Part shown: positions 31,901 through 46,900 of the stretch, one piece after another
Layout: each line of letters begins with the position of its first letter
Position numbering within the stretch: position 1 is the first letter of the stretch
NCBI GenBank assembly: GCA_914767715.1
Contig: OU612066.1
Span: forward strand, 32,956,283 to 33,020,282
Length of the DNA: 64,000 nucleotides
Reading direction: 5' to 3'
Origin: Membranipora membranacea
Lineage: Eukaryota > Bryozoa > Gymnolaemata > Cheilostomatida > Membraniporidae
The notes under the pieces: generated by a model
What the model was told of the DNA's origin: nothing
The model's input: the letters and a program-made list of their open reading frames with translations, nothing else
Database searches by the model: none
Translations under genes and position numbers: made by a program

Positions 31901-34900
31901 AACCTATGCAGTAAGACAGAGGCTTGTTTGGAAGGTAAGTTATTTGGTAGTCCTATATTATGATCTGTAACCAGTAATCATCTATCCTGGACCCTTGGAA
32001 TTATACCCCCAGGGAATAGGCAAATTTCCACATGGCGAGTTCTGTGACAAGCAAAGTTCTCCTTTGTTATCCTGTTTTTCATATCTTTGCATCCTAGTCT
32101 CCAAGTGATTGTGATCAAAAACTCTCTCTCTATTAATTAATACTGAGGAATATTATTGGTCCATAAATTTCTGGATATTCACATCACCATTGAAATAAAA
32201 CAGAATAAATCAGTTTTCTTTAGTGATCGGCAGTAGCGATGGGCAGTTGTTGGGAGATGCTGTAATCTGCGCTGGTTAAAACAATTTTGGACACTTTACA
32301 CAATCAGGGAGGTCCCAAACTGCCCGCTACAATAGAGAACCCCATACTTTTATTAAAGAGTTGTCTCATCTCGTCATTATCTTCTATCTCTCTTCTGATC
32401 AGCCACCGGCCGTCTTATGTCTTGCATCACAAGTAAACAGCAGTTTGCTCTATTTATCATCGACGCACGCATCGATTTAATAAAAATCCTTGTCTATGCT
32501 AAAAATCCGTCTTTGTAAAGATTTTGCATACGACAGAAAACAACTAATTTACCGTGAAGACTGTTGCTGAAAAGAAACTGAATACGAGTGACTTTAAACT
32601 GGTACAACAGTTAATTCCCTGATGTCAGTATCCATGTGACATATGGTGCCTATCATTGACTACCTTTTGGGTCCCAGCTGATAACACATCATCGGCAGCA
32701 AAACACCCCTTTGCTGCCTCTTTGTCACCAGTGGCTGTAATTGACTTTAGTAAAATCAATACCTTACTGCATCCATTGATATAATGTGTAGTGGGTATGA
32801 AAGAGCCAAGGGCAGTTGTTCACCTACTGAAACCTAGTGCAAAGTGCGCCAATGTCTATAGCTCAATGGAATATACAAAATCATGCACTCACCCAGTTTT
32901 CAATCTGAGTGCAATATGAGACCTTGAGAATTTTGCTGTCTTTAGAAGCTATATATAGAGATTGATGGTGGAAGATAGGTAAAAAATCATGTTGATGTCT
33001 GCGTCTCTTCTTACAGTTGATGGTATAAAATTAGCTTGTATATGTTAGTCATTTTACACAACATGCCAATTTATCACTGGCACATAGTTATGTGGAGTAG
33101 TGTCACTGCTCTGATATGCTTTCTGGTTGATAACAGGTTGTCTGCCCTTAGATAATGCTCATCGATTCAAACGGCCATCAAATAAATGCAGCCATTTTAA
33201 AAATGGCCCTAAATTTAGACTTCCCACATAAGCCTTTTAAAAGATTTCATATATTTCCTATATTAGATTTTCTATATGAATGATCCTGTATTAACGCTGG
33301 TCACGAGGAAGCTGCTTGGTCGTAAATTTTAAAAGGCAGTGACCGATATGGTATATAGTTGTGTGCTCATGGCAGTTTTGCTGAATAGTTTGTATCAGTG
33401 CTGAGTTAGTGAGATCTCATCCCAGACCAAGAGATACCAGTCACGCTGAGTCATCTGAAATCATGTGAGCACATTCCTGCCTATCCTACCGGGTATTCTA
33501 TCTAATTATTCCACCCATGTATTCCACCAACTAATTCCACCCATGCATGTGCACCCCAACATATTCCACAAGGGTGTTTTACCGACTTATTCCATCAACC
33601 TATTCCCACTCCCCCTAATGACTACAAAAATCTGCTCTCTATTCATTCAGACAATCTGTTCGGCACATGCCAAGATGTTCTCAAGGAGCCATATATTATA
33701 CAATTCCGTGCCACCGACACGCTAAAGAACATTTTGGAGTTTTCTCTGAAGGGATTGTTAGAGCTGGGCTACGGCTGGAGAGATGAGTACACACAGTGTA
33801 TTATAGGAGGGCTTCTACAAAGCTATGAGCTAGAGGTCACTCCAGAGGTCAGCTTCTGTGATAAGAAAGAGAAAAACAGACTAGAGCAGGCAAAAGTGTA
33901 AGTGCAAAATAGACTAGAGCAGACAGTAGTGTATGTGCAATTATCATAGTCATTATAATGAAAGCAGCTTGACCTAGCGTGGTCACACGGCTACTTTTTT
34001 GGTTTGGACTAAAAAAAAGTAGCCGCTTGACAAGGCTAAGCCTGACCGGCATAACCGCCTGCAGGAGGTAACACATGGCTTTTTTAACTAGATCCCTGTG
34101 ACAGGTAACCATATCACCAAACGCAATCTCGGTACTTAGTGACGGAATGGAGATTTTTCAAGCAATAACAACACCTTGGGAACTCTGCGCATACACGACC
34201 CATGTGCAAAGTGCATACTCAGAAAAATAAGCGTGAGAATCCCATCTGCTCAGCCTTAAACTGCTATGAGGGATGCCACTATATGTTCAATTTATTGTTC
34301 TAATGGGACCTAGAACTACCATGACGTACTTAGATAAACAATTTGACATTTAAAATTGAAAAGAATACCAGGATTGACTCGGGCATGCAGCTGAACCAAA
34401 CAGAGCAAAGGTCATCCATATGATGCTAAATCTTTCATCTGTAAAATGTCAAGTCACACTGTCCAAACCAGTACTAGTCAATTTTCTCTGAACTAAAGAA
34501 ACCGTCGGAAGTGGTAGATAAAATATAGTTAAACTGTTAACTCTAAGGGTATCTAGGGGGGCTCATATATTATTGTTCTGTCATTTTATAGTAGTTCGAA
34601 GAGTTTCGTGGAACAGAAGGTTTACGATGAAGAGCCATCTTTGTATATGGATGAGACAACCCCTCTGGGCACAGATTTCCTTTCCAAACTCAGCAACAAC
34701 GACCTAATACTCTTACAAAACTACTTAACTAAAGTATCTCCACAAAAAAATGAGGCACAAGATGGGCGTGTGAACCCAACCACCTTCCTTCCTCTTGGTA
34801 AGCATAAGGTTATTGATTTCAATACAATCAACCTAGCAATGTTACATACTGGTTGGGGACAGGACATATATTTTACCATCTGCAGCAAACTGTAGTCTAC

Positions 34901-37900
34901 CAATCACGATGGTCTAATCTAAAGACAAAAGCAAAACTTATATGATTCAATTTTATACTAATCAGTTGTGAATGAACTTGCATTTGACTGGTGTTACCAA
35001 ACACCTTATAAAAGTTAAATAGAAAATATCATTCCTCTGGACCCTGTCAAACATTTTCCATTCCGCCTTGACATATACCCAGCACAGATCAATCAGGTGC
35101 CTTGACCTGATATTTACAGGTCTGTCCTATTCTGTCGATATCTTGCGAGGAACAGGGCATTAATTTTGCGCCATCGCTGCCTTTCACATGCGAGAAAATC
35201 ATTAACTAAAGTGCACAAAACTGCCCTAACCTCTTATCACACCAATCAATAAGAAGTCTGCGACAATCTTCCCTTTCTCGTAATTGCTCATTAAAAGAAA
35301 TCAATGCTATTAGTTTTCTTCAAATATAACATAGTCTGTGCATTTTAGTGATTGGTTGTGTACACCTCCACTCGAGATAATATTTATAGAGATTGCCACA
35401 CTCGACAATCCTGATAAGCAAACTTAGTTACTGCCCTACTGAGAGTGGGCGATTTTAAAAGCGGTGCTAGACCCAATCATGCAATCTAGAGATTTCAATT
35501 TCAACCATGTGACTGTTTTTGAACAAATGCGAAACCCTTGAGGGTATTGAACAGCGTGATAACTCTCATGATGCCACACGTCTTTAATGAAAACTTAGAT
35601 GGTAAAATGAATAATAATATATTCATTTTGAGTCTGACTTGTCTGCTCATTTTCCAGAAGGAGATAACTCTTCTTGATCATAATCTGCTGCTGATTATAT
35701 TATAATTTATCAGGCGATTCCAATCAGCACATACTGCATATACGATGTTTGATTTTGTCTGCTGCTACAATACTTGCCTTTAATACCTTTACTTACCCTG
35801 CCTTTTATGACAACAATCACATCAAATCTAGTCATCCCGAAATACAAAATAATCTCAGTTGTAATCTATAGCTTTGATTGTAGGGGGTTTTGAGGCTGAG
35901 CAGATTGCAGACACTGAAGTGAATTCTCAGCCAGAGACAACAGGCCCAGAGCTCACGGACACTGATCTGTGGTTACTTAATCAACTCCTCAAGGGTATGT
36001 CTGTCTGTGCGGTGCTCGTATTCTCAAGGGAGGCTGCAAATTTATACAGTTGGGTTTTGGTATTTAAATTATCAATACTTAGCACCGTCTAATCACTGTG
36101 TGGTAAAATTATTAAGCACTAGATGAGCCATCCATCAAATGTTTCCAGGCCATACCAAGCTCATGCTGGAGAACAATGTAGTGTCATGATCGTAACGCTT
36201 GATTTAGCTAAAAATCATATTTTCTCACGATTCAACAGAGTCTTCTCTCTTGTTTAGATATAATCACAGTGGATGATTTGTCATCCTCGCAGATTAAGCG
36301 ACTAAAAGGTTATCTACTTACCATTCTACCAGTAGCAGCAGCACCCGAACAGGAGACAACTCCCATAATCTCTGACCAACCTCAAGAGAGCACAACTGGC
36401 AATCCAAAATTATCAGAGAAGGATCTCAAAGTGTTGAATGAACCACCTAAAATAAAAGACAATCAAGAAATGGCGATAGAAAAAATTCTCAGGAAATTCA
36501 CCGCAGAAAGTATGAAACAAGGTAATATGAGAATGTTCATATCATATCTATTTGAATTGAACCAGCACATGTATGGATGATAATTACTGAACAGAATGTA
36601 TCTATCCACATAAAAATATCGTGAGCTGCCATAGCCAGATAAAAACCCACTGATTTCAATGTCAAATTTAACTGAACAATTATTAGAAAATTTGCTACGA
36701 GTGAGGTACCTTAAACAAGTAATCGTCTGCTCTTTTACCATGAATGGGCAAGTCTGCAAAAAAAGTCATTTTGATAGTTTGTACCCAGTACTACTTATTG
36801 AAGCAATGATTGTAAATTGTTGCTTTCGTTTTGGGTTCTAAGGCTATATCAAGGTAATAGTTCCTCAAGGTGAATCTTTTTGGTAGGATTGGGAATGTTT
36901 TATATTCATATGTCTCTGGATTTAGGATGTACGCCTCAATTCTAAGGCAATTATGAGTTTTTTCTACATTGAATCCCCTTTCTATGTACACTTACTGAAC
37001 CTCATCCAAACAGAAAATGCTTAAATCTAGAAGATTTGCGTGCAGCGAAGAAACAGATTTCTCTGTAGCAGTCTTGTATCTAATCTCTAATTATATTGGT
37101 TTTGAGCCATATGTTAGTGTAATTATAATAATCGTAAACTACGCAGCAGCATCAATCTGTTTGGGGCTCGTCTGGGTTTGTACTAATATTATTCCTCTAC
37201 CCAAGCTAGTTGTGGCCCGGTATCACCCTAGTCCTGTTTCTTCATGTCAAAATGCTGATGGGTCGGGTATAGCTACCACCTGCCCCACTTTATGTCTTGT
37301 TTAACCAGGGGATTTAACCCACTTCTGATATTGGCAGATGCTATTTTGTAGTCATTTTGCTTTAGGCATTGATTTTTTCTTATGTAGATACACTCTTTAA
37401 TACAACATACGAGGAATGACTATGATATATACAGCTGACATTGACCATGCAGTCCCAAGTGATTTAGCCGTATAATTACATCTCTAATAAGATCAAAGCA
37501 ACCCAGCCAACAACTTTGAATTTACATGAAGCTATTCCTAAGTTATGATAAGAAAAAAGCCACGTTATCATTTTCAGGATGTTAAAAAATTGATTTTTTA
37601 AATGTTATCTTGGCTCTTGCTATGATGGTCTTTGCTCCTTATGTCCGCTCACAAGTTGAACTTCCCTACTATTATTTCCCGGCCAATACTTACATCTCAA
37701 TAACTATACTTCAACTTCTGAGCGACTCCATTGGTGCTGAAATGATCGTAATCGTAATAAGTGTTGTGGAAAAACGGGGGGAAAAAATTTGAAACAAAAA
37801 ATGCTTACGAAGTTTCAATGACTCATATTATGTTTATCACAATATTTTTGTCCCATAGATAAATCAGATGAGAAAAGTCGAGGTTTGGAGCGTATGAGTG

Positions 37901-40900
37901 GAGACATCATTGGCTCACAGATCTCTAACCAGTTAAAGAACATGCAGCAGGCCAAGCTAAGCCCTCACGCCAGTAAATATGGTAAAGATTTCTTTACTTG
38001 TATTTTAAAGACAGAAAACTCCACTCTATCCTCAAATCACAAGTCTGTCTCTAAGTAGTATTTTAGACCATTCAGATCTATAAAAAGAAGCATTATTGAA
38101 GATGTTAGAAAAATCTAATTAAAAAAACATTACCTTTAAATCCATTTCTGGGAGTTTTTTGTGATTTCTGCTTTCACTTCTCTTATTTTGAAACGACTTG
38201 CTCTGAAAAATAAGAGAAAGGCATGTAACCAAGGCGAAGACTATGAAAAGAAATACCACAAATACATTATACAAATACAAATACATATTGTTTTATATAG
38301 TGTGGATGTAGGGGGTAGGGAAAGAGTAACACATTTGATTTCATTTGAGGCAAAGCTACAAATATAATCATTGTTAGAGGTGTGCTGGCAGCAGTAAATC
38401 TGTGTCATGCAGTGCCAGGTATTGATCTTTGAACTAACACAGGTATCTATTAGTTCTAGAACACTATTGATTACAAAGCGTGATTTCATGTCATCTAATT
38501 CCAAGTTTGTAACATTGTATAAGGTATATCCAAGATTATGGGAACAAGTCCAATATACTTTGCTGCTATTGAACAAGTTACTCCAAATATCATGGCTCCA
38601 TTTATTAGTACATAAGTCTTGGGCCAGTCAGCAGTCAGCATAGTTGTTGTATGGAAACGGAAATCATTGGTTTTATTTTTGATTGGGAAAAAAAGTGAAA
38701 AAATATTTCCCTCCCTCCCACTGGAAGTGCTGCCCTTGTCTCAGCTGGCATGTTGTAACAGCAACATCAGTACCATCCTCTGCACAAATCTTGCAAAATT
38801 TAGAAATCAAATGAAGGCAGTATTGCTGTCACAAAGCTTGCTCGAAAGGAATCACTAGGCTGCATTATTTTATATCATTGAATCCTTGTTTTTGGGCCAA
38901 TATAAAAATGTTTATAGGGAATTCCTTGTCCTCGTTTGTCTACAATGTAATGTCAGGAGACTGCGTGGCAGTGAGACAGATGCTAACTTTCTCAGTAGGT
39001 CGGTCCTGTCATACATGTGCACTGGTTGACTGAATTACTCCCCGCTGCCTCATAGTATACATGACCGGCATTGCCTGGAAAAGATGCCTATTTATAGCCA
39101 TCAAAAAGGTTCGGCATCCTTGAATGCTGCTAGGCCTAGAAAGTAACATGCATGTAAATGATTACCCTACTGGGAGCCATTCATGTAACTTTCTTATAAC
39201 AAGCTTGGTCAATGAAATCTGTTCTCTCTTTTATTTGGGTAAAGGTACGGAGAAAAAAGTTCTTGTGAGATCCAGGGCCTTGTTGATGTTGCAGCGCGAA
39301 TGAAAGCATCTTCCTGCAAATTTTCAAGATGATAGGCAAAATAATACTTGCAAAACTCCACGTCAACATGTTTGAGCCGGAAAATTTCAGTATTCTATGC
39401 GTTATTATAAGATATCATATGTTTACAGTTGATAAGAAATCTGAATCAAGCATCATTTCCTCATCGGCCGGGAGAGAGGCCCCTGATAAAGCCCCAGAGC
39501 TGACAGACTCCCCCCTACATCACTCTACTACCACCCCACTAGAGATCCTGGACACCAGCTATGTGTGGATAAGTCTAGAGAAAAGGTAAGTGTGTGTCTG
39601 AATTACCTTGTGTTATAGGTGGTAGTATTAACCTGGTCTGCAAAATACGAAATTAATCCCAAGATCATTAAGATATGTGTGCTGCTTATCCGAGTGTCTG
39701 CTTCAGCTTAGAGACTAAGGAGACTAAAAGTTCGAGATATTCTAACTTCCCCTGACCTGTTTTGTATACCAATAATGGTGGTTCATATCTCCAGCCCAAC
39801 TCTCAATAATCTTTGTCAAACTTCGACCAAGCTGTCATGATGTGTAGAGACATCATTACATAACAAAATTTTATTTATCTTGAAGTGTTACTTTCTCAGT
39901 TGCCACGAAGCTGGTTGATCTCATTGCATCCAAACTAGACGTGGATCGGAGCACGTTAAGCAGAATCAGGTATGATTTGAGAATATACAAAATAAGCAGC
40001 TCTCTAAATTTTCACTTAAGGTCTATTATTGATGGTCATGGTTTGACCAGAACTTGTCTAGCTGTGCTCCTAAAAAGGGCAAGGGCAGATTGTTTTCTCT
40101 TTCATATAATGTCTGAACGTTGGTCCTTTAGCCGAGGTCATCACTGTATGGTTAGGTCAGGACTGTACGTGCGCATCGAATAAAGTACCAGCAATACTCT
40201 GATCAAAGGGTTTTGTCCTAATAAAAATCTTATGCTTGTCCCAGGAGAGTGGTTTATTACTAGAAATTCTGTCTCCTCCATGCACAATGAGTTTGTCTGA
40301 ATCGATACAAGTTATAAAACTCAGTATTGATAGGCGTATATACGTATCCAAGGTGACCTGCTTATACCGGAACTTTTCTTTCCATGATTTTTCTGTACGA
40401 AATTGGTCACCAGAGCCTTTTAGGTCTCCCCCCAAAGGAAATACTTATAATTTCCTTTACATAACTGTGAACTGTGATTTATCGATAGCTTGGCAATCTC
40501 TGACAGATGGCTGATATGACTTGTGTTCATTCTGTTTGGATTGAAAAAGAGAATGGTTTGTTGTTCCCAAGCTGTGAACAGCCCTGTTTTCATCCATTTT
40601 CAAATTATCAGTTGGGCAATTGTTGGTAAAGCTGTGAACGGTCTTTGTTTTGTGAGTGTTTACGATGATGAAATCCGCTTACACAACACAAGTGTGGGTC
40701 GACGTTTTCTCCCTCGCCCATTATCTTCATTTTTTTAGTGGAAAATCCTACCCCATTAGGTCTCCTGCAAGTCTAAAACCCGATAATTTATTGTGCGTGG
40801 ATAAAAAACCCAGACTCCGATGTAACCGGAGTCTGAATCATGCTATCCTCATGTACACAAATACCTTGTATATCATCACTGCCTTGCTACCTTGTATATC

Positions 40901-43900
40901 ATCACTGCCTTGCTTTCTTTTTCAGAGTAAAAGACACAACTGTGAGTTTTCAAGTCATGCCAGGCTCTTCTTACAATTCCACCATAATGGCACAAAAAAT
41001 TAAAGGTGAGTTTCCAAACCTAACATAAGCCGCAATGGGGTTGGCGACATGTTAGTTAGTGGGTTAGTTTATGGAAGCATTTAGGTCGTTATTTTCAGAT
41101 CTACCTTATTTTGGATGGAAATTCAGTCCTCATTCCTTTACATAAAATTTGATTATGGTGTCAGCAAAAAAATAGACGATCCACCTCATCTTTCCTCCCA
41201 CCGCTGACACCTCATGGTATGATTTACTGAATGAGCTGGAGCAGCGCTACTAAGGCGGTAGTTTTGCTTGTTGTTCAAACAAAGAGACTTCTAATTATTT
41301 AAATTTTTAATTGAGTTATCATATAATTAGGGGAGAGAGAGTACGAGAGTAAGACAAAACTAGGTCAGCAGCCACTCAGCAGCACTGAGACGTGAGAGGA
41401 AAGCTGTCGATTTGTATATATGAAAAGTGTGGCATATGCATGCAATCTGACATTTAATTCTAATCACTGTAGAATCAGCATGTAGCCAGGCCAAGCAATA
41501 TTAATCTAACATATAATAATTAACATCTTATACTCTGTGTGCAATCACGATAAGAATATTAACGCTGAGGATGAACCTATTGATTGAAAATGTGAAACAA
41601 AGAAGGCACATCCGCCCTTCTGTTAACATGTAACTGTAGCTGCTGCCTAACTTTGTACCATCTAAGATTATGATGGTCTGAACTCATGGTTTCAAAAACT
41701 GAATTGACAAGGTTTAGCCATGCTCCATCCTCTTAGGATAGTTGAAAATAAAAATTATGAAATATGTTACTTCCTTGGCTTCGATTTTGAGAGAAAAGGG
41801 CCCCTGTGTTCACCTGACAAATCTGTGTTCAATTTTATGGCAGCATTAATATAAATAAAGTCAAGAAGTACTAAAAGACTTTGTGAAACAGATCATATAA
41901 TCATCGTGAGACAGTTTAGCTGAACGCCGGTTTTGTACAAAAGGTACTAGATCCCACATCGAACCCTCCTCTGGGAGAAGTAGCCGACCAATCACAAACA
42001 TCCTCTCATCAGCCGATTAGAATTCACAGCGTCACGATGAATCAAACAATCTGTTCAAGTTTATAACCATGAAATTACCTTAAATTAGTATAGTAATATT
42101 GATCAGTTGGGACTCTATATGCTACAGTATAATTAATAGTGGCATTGTTCATACTCTGATAACTTATATACAACAGTGTATGGTATTTAGACTGGAGAAT
42201 CTCCAACGGAGAAAGCCTATTTAAACGCTGCGCATTAGCAAGTCTCAATCATTAATGATAAATGGTGCTGTCGGATACTTAGTTTGTGTATTATAAACAG
42301 AGAGGCCAGCCGCTCCTCATTTCATGGCCAGCTGGTTAGCAATTGCTACTCATTAGTATTGGAAGGTATAGTTCATCTTATTCTGTTCTCATCCAGCTAA
42401 TCTAGCTTCTAACTGAACAAACGCTTCCAGAAGCATTTTGTTTAGTTTGAATCGGTCAGTGTTTGTTAGTAATTTATTATTCTCAGAGCTCATTACATTA
42501 TCTTGACTTATTATTTTTCATGTATTTCTGATTTTCATCCAAGTCTGGGTTGACTTGCTAATACTGGGTCACAGATCAAAAACTTATTTCTATGAAATGT
42601 TTTGCTTTTTGGAATTTCATGGTGCGTTATTTCTGCCTTTTCTCAGTTCAATTCGGATGCAATGTATGTACAGCATATTATCACAGAGTAAGGATATCCT
42701 TACTATGTGATATTATAGTGAGTATGCTCTTGTTTTTTTTGCAGATGAAGTTAGCGAGGCGATCCTAACAGAGTTTGGAGTTACTGTTTACTCAACAGGA
42801 ATCGGCCATGAGGAGGTATGTTTAATTCATATTTTGCTGGGTTGGGTAACTTTTAATATGTTTTGCATAAAAGATTTGTATGTATTGTACCTTGCGATGG
42901 GCGAGGATCTGCTGACAGTTCTTATAAATAAGATGAGATTGACAAACAACAGCAAAATGGTTAGGGACGGGACGATTAGGTGCCTCACTCTGGCGACTAG
43001 CCAAAATTGGGTATCAATAATTAATGAAAATCACGGGCTGATTCAGTCAAACTGCATTCTGCTGCTGTTTGATTTCTGTATAAAAATTAAACCAACCATT
43101 TTGAACAGCTGTACCATAACTGCTGAGGAAAGCAAGACATATTTGTCACATCACTGTTGGCTATTGCGACAAAGTAAAAATAAAGCCTTTGAAATATCTA
43201 GTTTCATCGGTGTTATTATTTTTTCTTTGTTTGATAAGGACTTTTATTACATTATTGGAGAGCAAAATCAAACCTATAGAGATGGGCCTGCAGCCTTTTT
43301 AGTTTATTAAAAAAAGCACAATAAGAGGCCACTCAAAGTGATTTAATTATAGATCTTACATGAATTAGCTGAAGTCTCTATAGAGGTTGTTCTACGCAGC
43401 CATTGGATGAATCTATTGATAGGGTAACTGTCAAGTTCATCATGGACTGACATCATAGCACCTTGCTCCTGTTGTCACCTGCCCCTCTGATATCACTGAT
43501 AGGATGACACCCTACAGTCAGTGCCATAATGATGGTGACACAAACAGAATCATAATTAAAACCCGAGCCTCTTTCTTCTTCAGTCTCTCGACTGAATTAG
43601 CAAGAAGCTTCGGTATTGATTTCTTAAATGAGTCCTGAGAGTTGCAAAGGAAATAGATAGACTTGACTTTAACTCAAAGTCAAATACTACAGCATTACTC
43701 AATAACCTTTAATGGCTTGGCATTAGATGGTATATACTAGAAATCGTTTGCTCTTTAACCATATATATATAATATATACAGTGTATAAGGCAGATGTAGC
43801 GGGAGTTGATTTGAATAATTTGCTTTGTTCAAATTGAGTTATTTGCTGACCTCTTGGGATGGCTCAGTAATTCCGCTCGGAATCCCGACTCCAATATTCC

Positions 43901-46900
43901 CTTTCTTCTAGCCATTGCATAATAAAATTCCTTTTGTTCTTGTCAATTGCTCCATACGACCTGCAAATATATACTTATAATTTATTTTGATCGCCTGCTT
44001 GTCTCTGTTTCAGACTACACTACAGATTGCCCCAGTTCACCATGCGCCGACAGTATCAAGCTCGACCACCGTAGCTATAATAGCCACTGTTCTGGTTATG
44101 GTCGTAGTCGCTGTTGTTATACTTATCACATGGAGGTATATGTACCGTAGATGGTCCGTGTCCGTGAACAAGTTTGAGAAACTGTCATCTGACATGAAAG
44201 GAGAAAATAGCCAGGATAACTATGAGGTATAATATAAATTTTCATATGACATTTACAGTTTAAATGATTTTAAGAACTAAAAATGCAGTGATTAGTACCA
44301 AGGAGTTGGAGAAATTGGAATTTTGTAAACTTAAGACGTTATTGGGAGTCATCCTCTATTCCTGACACTGAATAAGTATTTATAATTATGATGGCATGGT
44401 TTGTGATGCTAAGATTAATATACTATTATTATTACTTGACATGCTATCGACCCTTTGGCAAGGTTATAATTAGCATCAAATCTGTTAGTCAATATAGGCA
44501 GGCAGCTGCCTGCCTTCATTCCTTCGTACATGTACCATCTAAAAATTAAGAATCAACCATATTCTACATGGAATTAGGTCTGTACAACCTTTTGTTGTTG
44601 TGGTTTAGTTTATGTTTACAACTCAGACTGGCCCATTGTCAGGCCAGTGAATCAGCCTTATTAGAGATAAAAACAATCAGGGCTATCCAGCATCAAATCA
44701 TGGAGCATTCTTAGATGTTACCACTTTTTGTTTGTAGGATTTGTGCAGGCAGCGAATGGCTGGAGCATCAGCGGGTGGTGCTGAGAAGCGTTCTCCATCA
44801 CTAGCTGACGACGACCAGATCAGCCCTCTAAAGAGTGATTTACCCCTGTCTGGATCCACTCCTGCGTCTGATAGACTGAGAAGCCCACTCAGCAGCACTT
44901 CATCCTGGTGAGATTTCAGTACCAAAGTTTGAGTGCGGGTCTGATAATCCCTCCTTATTCAGACGCACCCCATATATTACTGTATTACTGTCTATAAATA
45001 ACCATGATGTGTAGTGCAGGTTAAAGCAAGGAGCAAATCAGATCATGAACTACAATTTGGGCCGTAACTGACTCATACAGCCCATACAAGTTTGCTGCTG
45101 ATACAGTATGTACTATTTTTTATACTTGATTCACTGGTTTATTTCGCTATGACGCATTTGTCGTATATGCATTCCACTGTGATGAGGTGTTCGTGACTAG
45201 AAACATCTAAAAAATGCAGCTGCATCGAAAATGCTGCTTCGAAACAAACTGAGCGCTCAGTCTAGCATTATTTAATCGCCTCAGCATCCTTTATCATGAT
45301 TGAATTTCCTATTTCATCCCAGTGGACAGAATTATACACGCACCAATTAATGTGCAAATTTCATACATTACAACTCTCTTGATAGCAATTCTAATAACGC
45401 CACACTGAGTAGCTAAAGCGGCCAATAGACAAATATGAACCGTATATTCATTCAAAGTGGATGTAGGGAACAGATGTCCGGGCTGCTTCTACAAGCTTGA
45501 GCTCGATACTCAGTAAATCAGGCCCCGGTGCTGAGCATTAACATTTCGCCGAGAATTATGTCTGTAAATGTAAATGTGAATATCCTGTCGTGCTATTGTA
45601 AGAATGCAGCTATAGTACATGGCCCTCGCTGTTTGTCTATGCACTAATGCGAGACATATATCGGGAAATCAAGGGCATTGCTGCAGCATCTTCACGCAGC
45701 GTAGATATAAACCAACTCTTCTTATAAAAATCCATCTTACTTTTTTGGAATCGCGTGCTCATTGACCTTATATCCTATTATAAAATGCCATTGAGGTGCA
45801 AAACCAGGCGCAAATATAAAATGTCAAAACGCAGCCTGTACAAGCCCAAGCCTTGTGATCTCCCTGCAAATCCGCACAAGCAGATTCTCCAATATAGACA
45901 AAGCAATCCAAACAAAAATAGCCTCCACCTTAATGCAATTACTGTTCAATTAGATTTCTTTGTTTGTAAACTAATAAAAAATTGTTCCACTCTACTAATT
46001 AAATGCTAGACTCAAAGTTCCAAATGATTCTGGGTAAGATAGCAAATTTATTGATAGAAAAAAATAGGGCATAGGCGAAAACAGGCGGTTTCTTAATCTG
46101 AGGAATCTAGTATCATGACTAAGTTCCCATGCTGTGTTTGATGGGGGTGGAGGCAACATAATTCTGCTACCAGCATGAATACGTTATTTGGAGTACAAAG
46201 CAACTTCCCTCATTTCAATCAAGCGCTCGAATACAAACCAAAGGGTTAATCAGTTCTCAATAGCACAGAATTGGAAATTGCATGTCGTAGCTAGAAAGGT
46301 CAAGTGCAAGTGTTGAGCTGCATGCAGCCTAATAACACCAGCCTAATAACACCACACAATATACAGCTGCCCAGCATCTTACAACCTGCGCATATTCCTC
46401 ATCACCTACAATCTGCCTGTGTGCCTTCACTGCCGACTGGTGTACTGTAAGCTGCTGTAACATTTGCAGAGTTTGCCTGGCATTCATTTCTTCACTACAC
46501 AACCGTGTTCAGCGGCAGCCAAATGCTACAAGTTTAAATACCGGCAGCATTTCCACAGTGGCAGCAGCTGATCATAAGATTGCAGCTCTCTTCCAGATTT
46601 TAACTCAGGGCTAAATTACAATAGCTTATTAAACGGCTTAGCTAAGTGTAACAGTACCGGTGTACTACAAACTCGACTAACTAGACATTCTTTTCATACA
46701 CCCTCAACAGCTGTTAATAGTAGGCTTACATTTGCACCGATAGAGAAGGAGCGGTCTAGTACTAGCTGACACATCGCTGCTGACTCTGTCATGTAGCCTA
46801 GGTAGTGCTGACGTATAGCGGAATGTCGGGAGTGAGGGAGAGGCTCAATAAGTCATTCTCCTACCAATCATCTCATGATAGCTGCAGCAGTAACGGTGAT

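Noticed and set aside
42834-43310. 158-codon forward open frame after PTPRN exon 11
   Set aside because: It lies in intron 11, begins just past the donor, has no family resemblance, and exon 11 joins exon 12 in phase without it.
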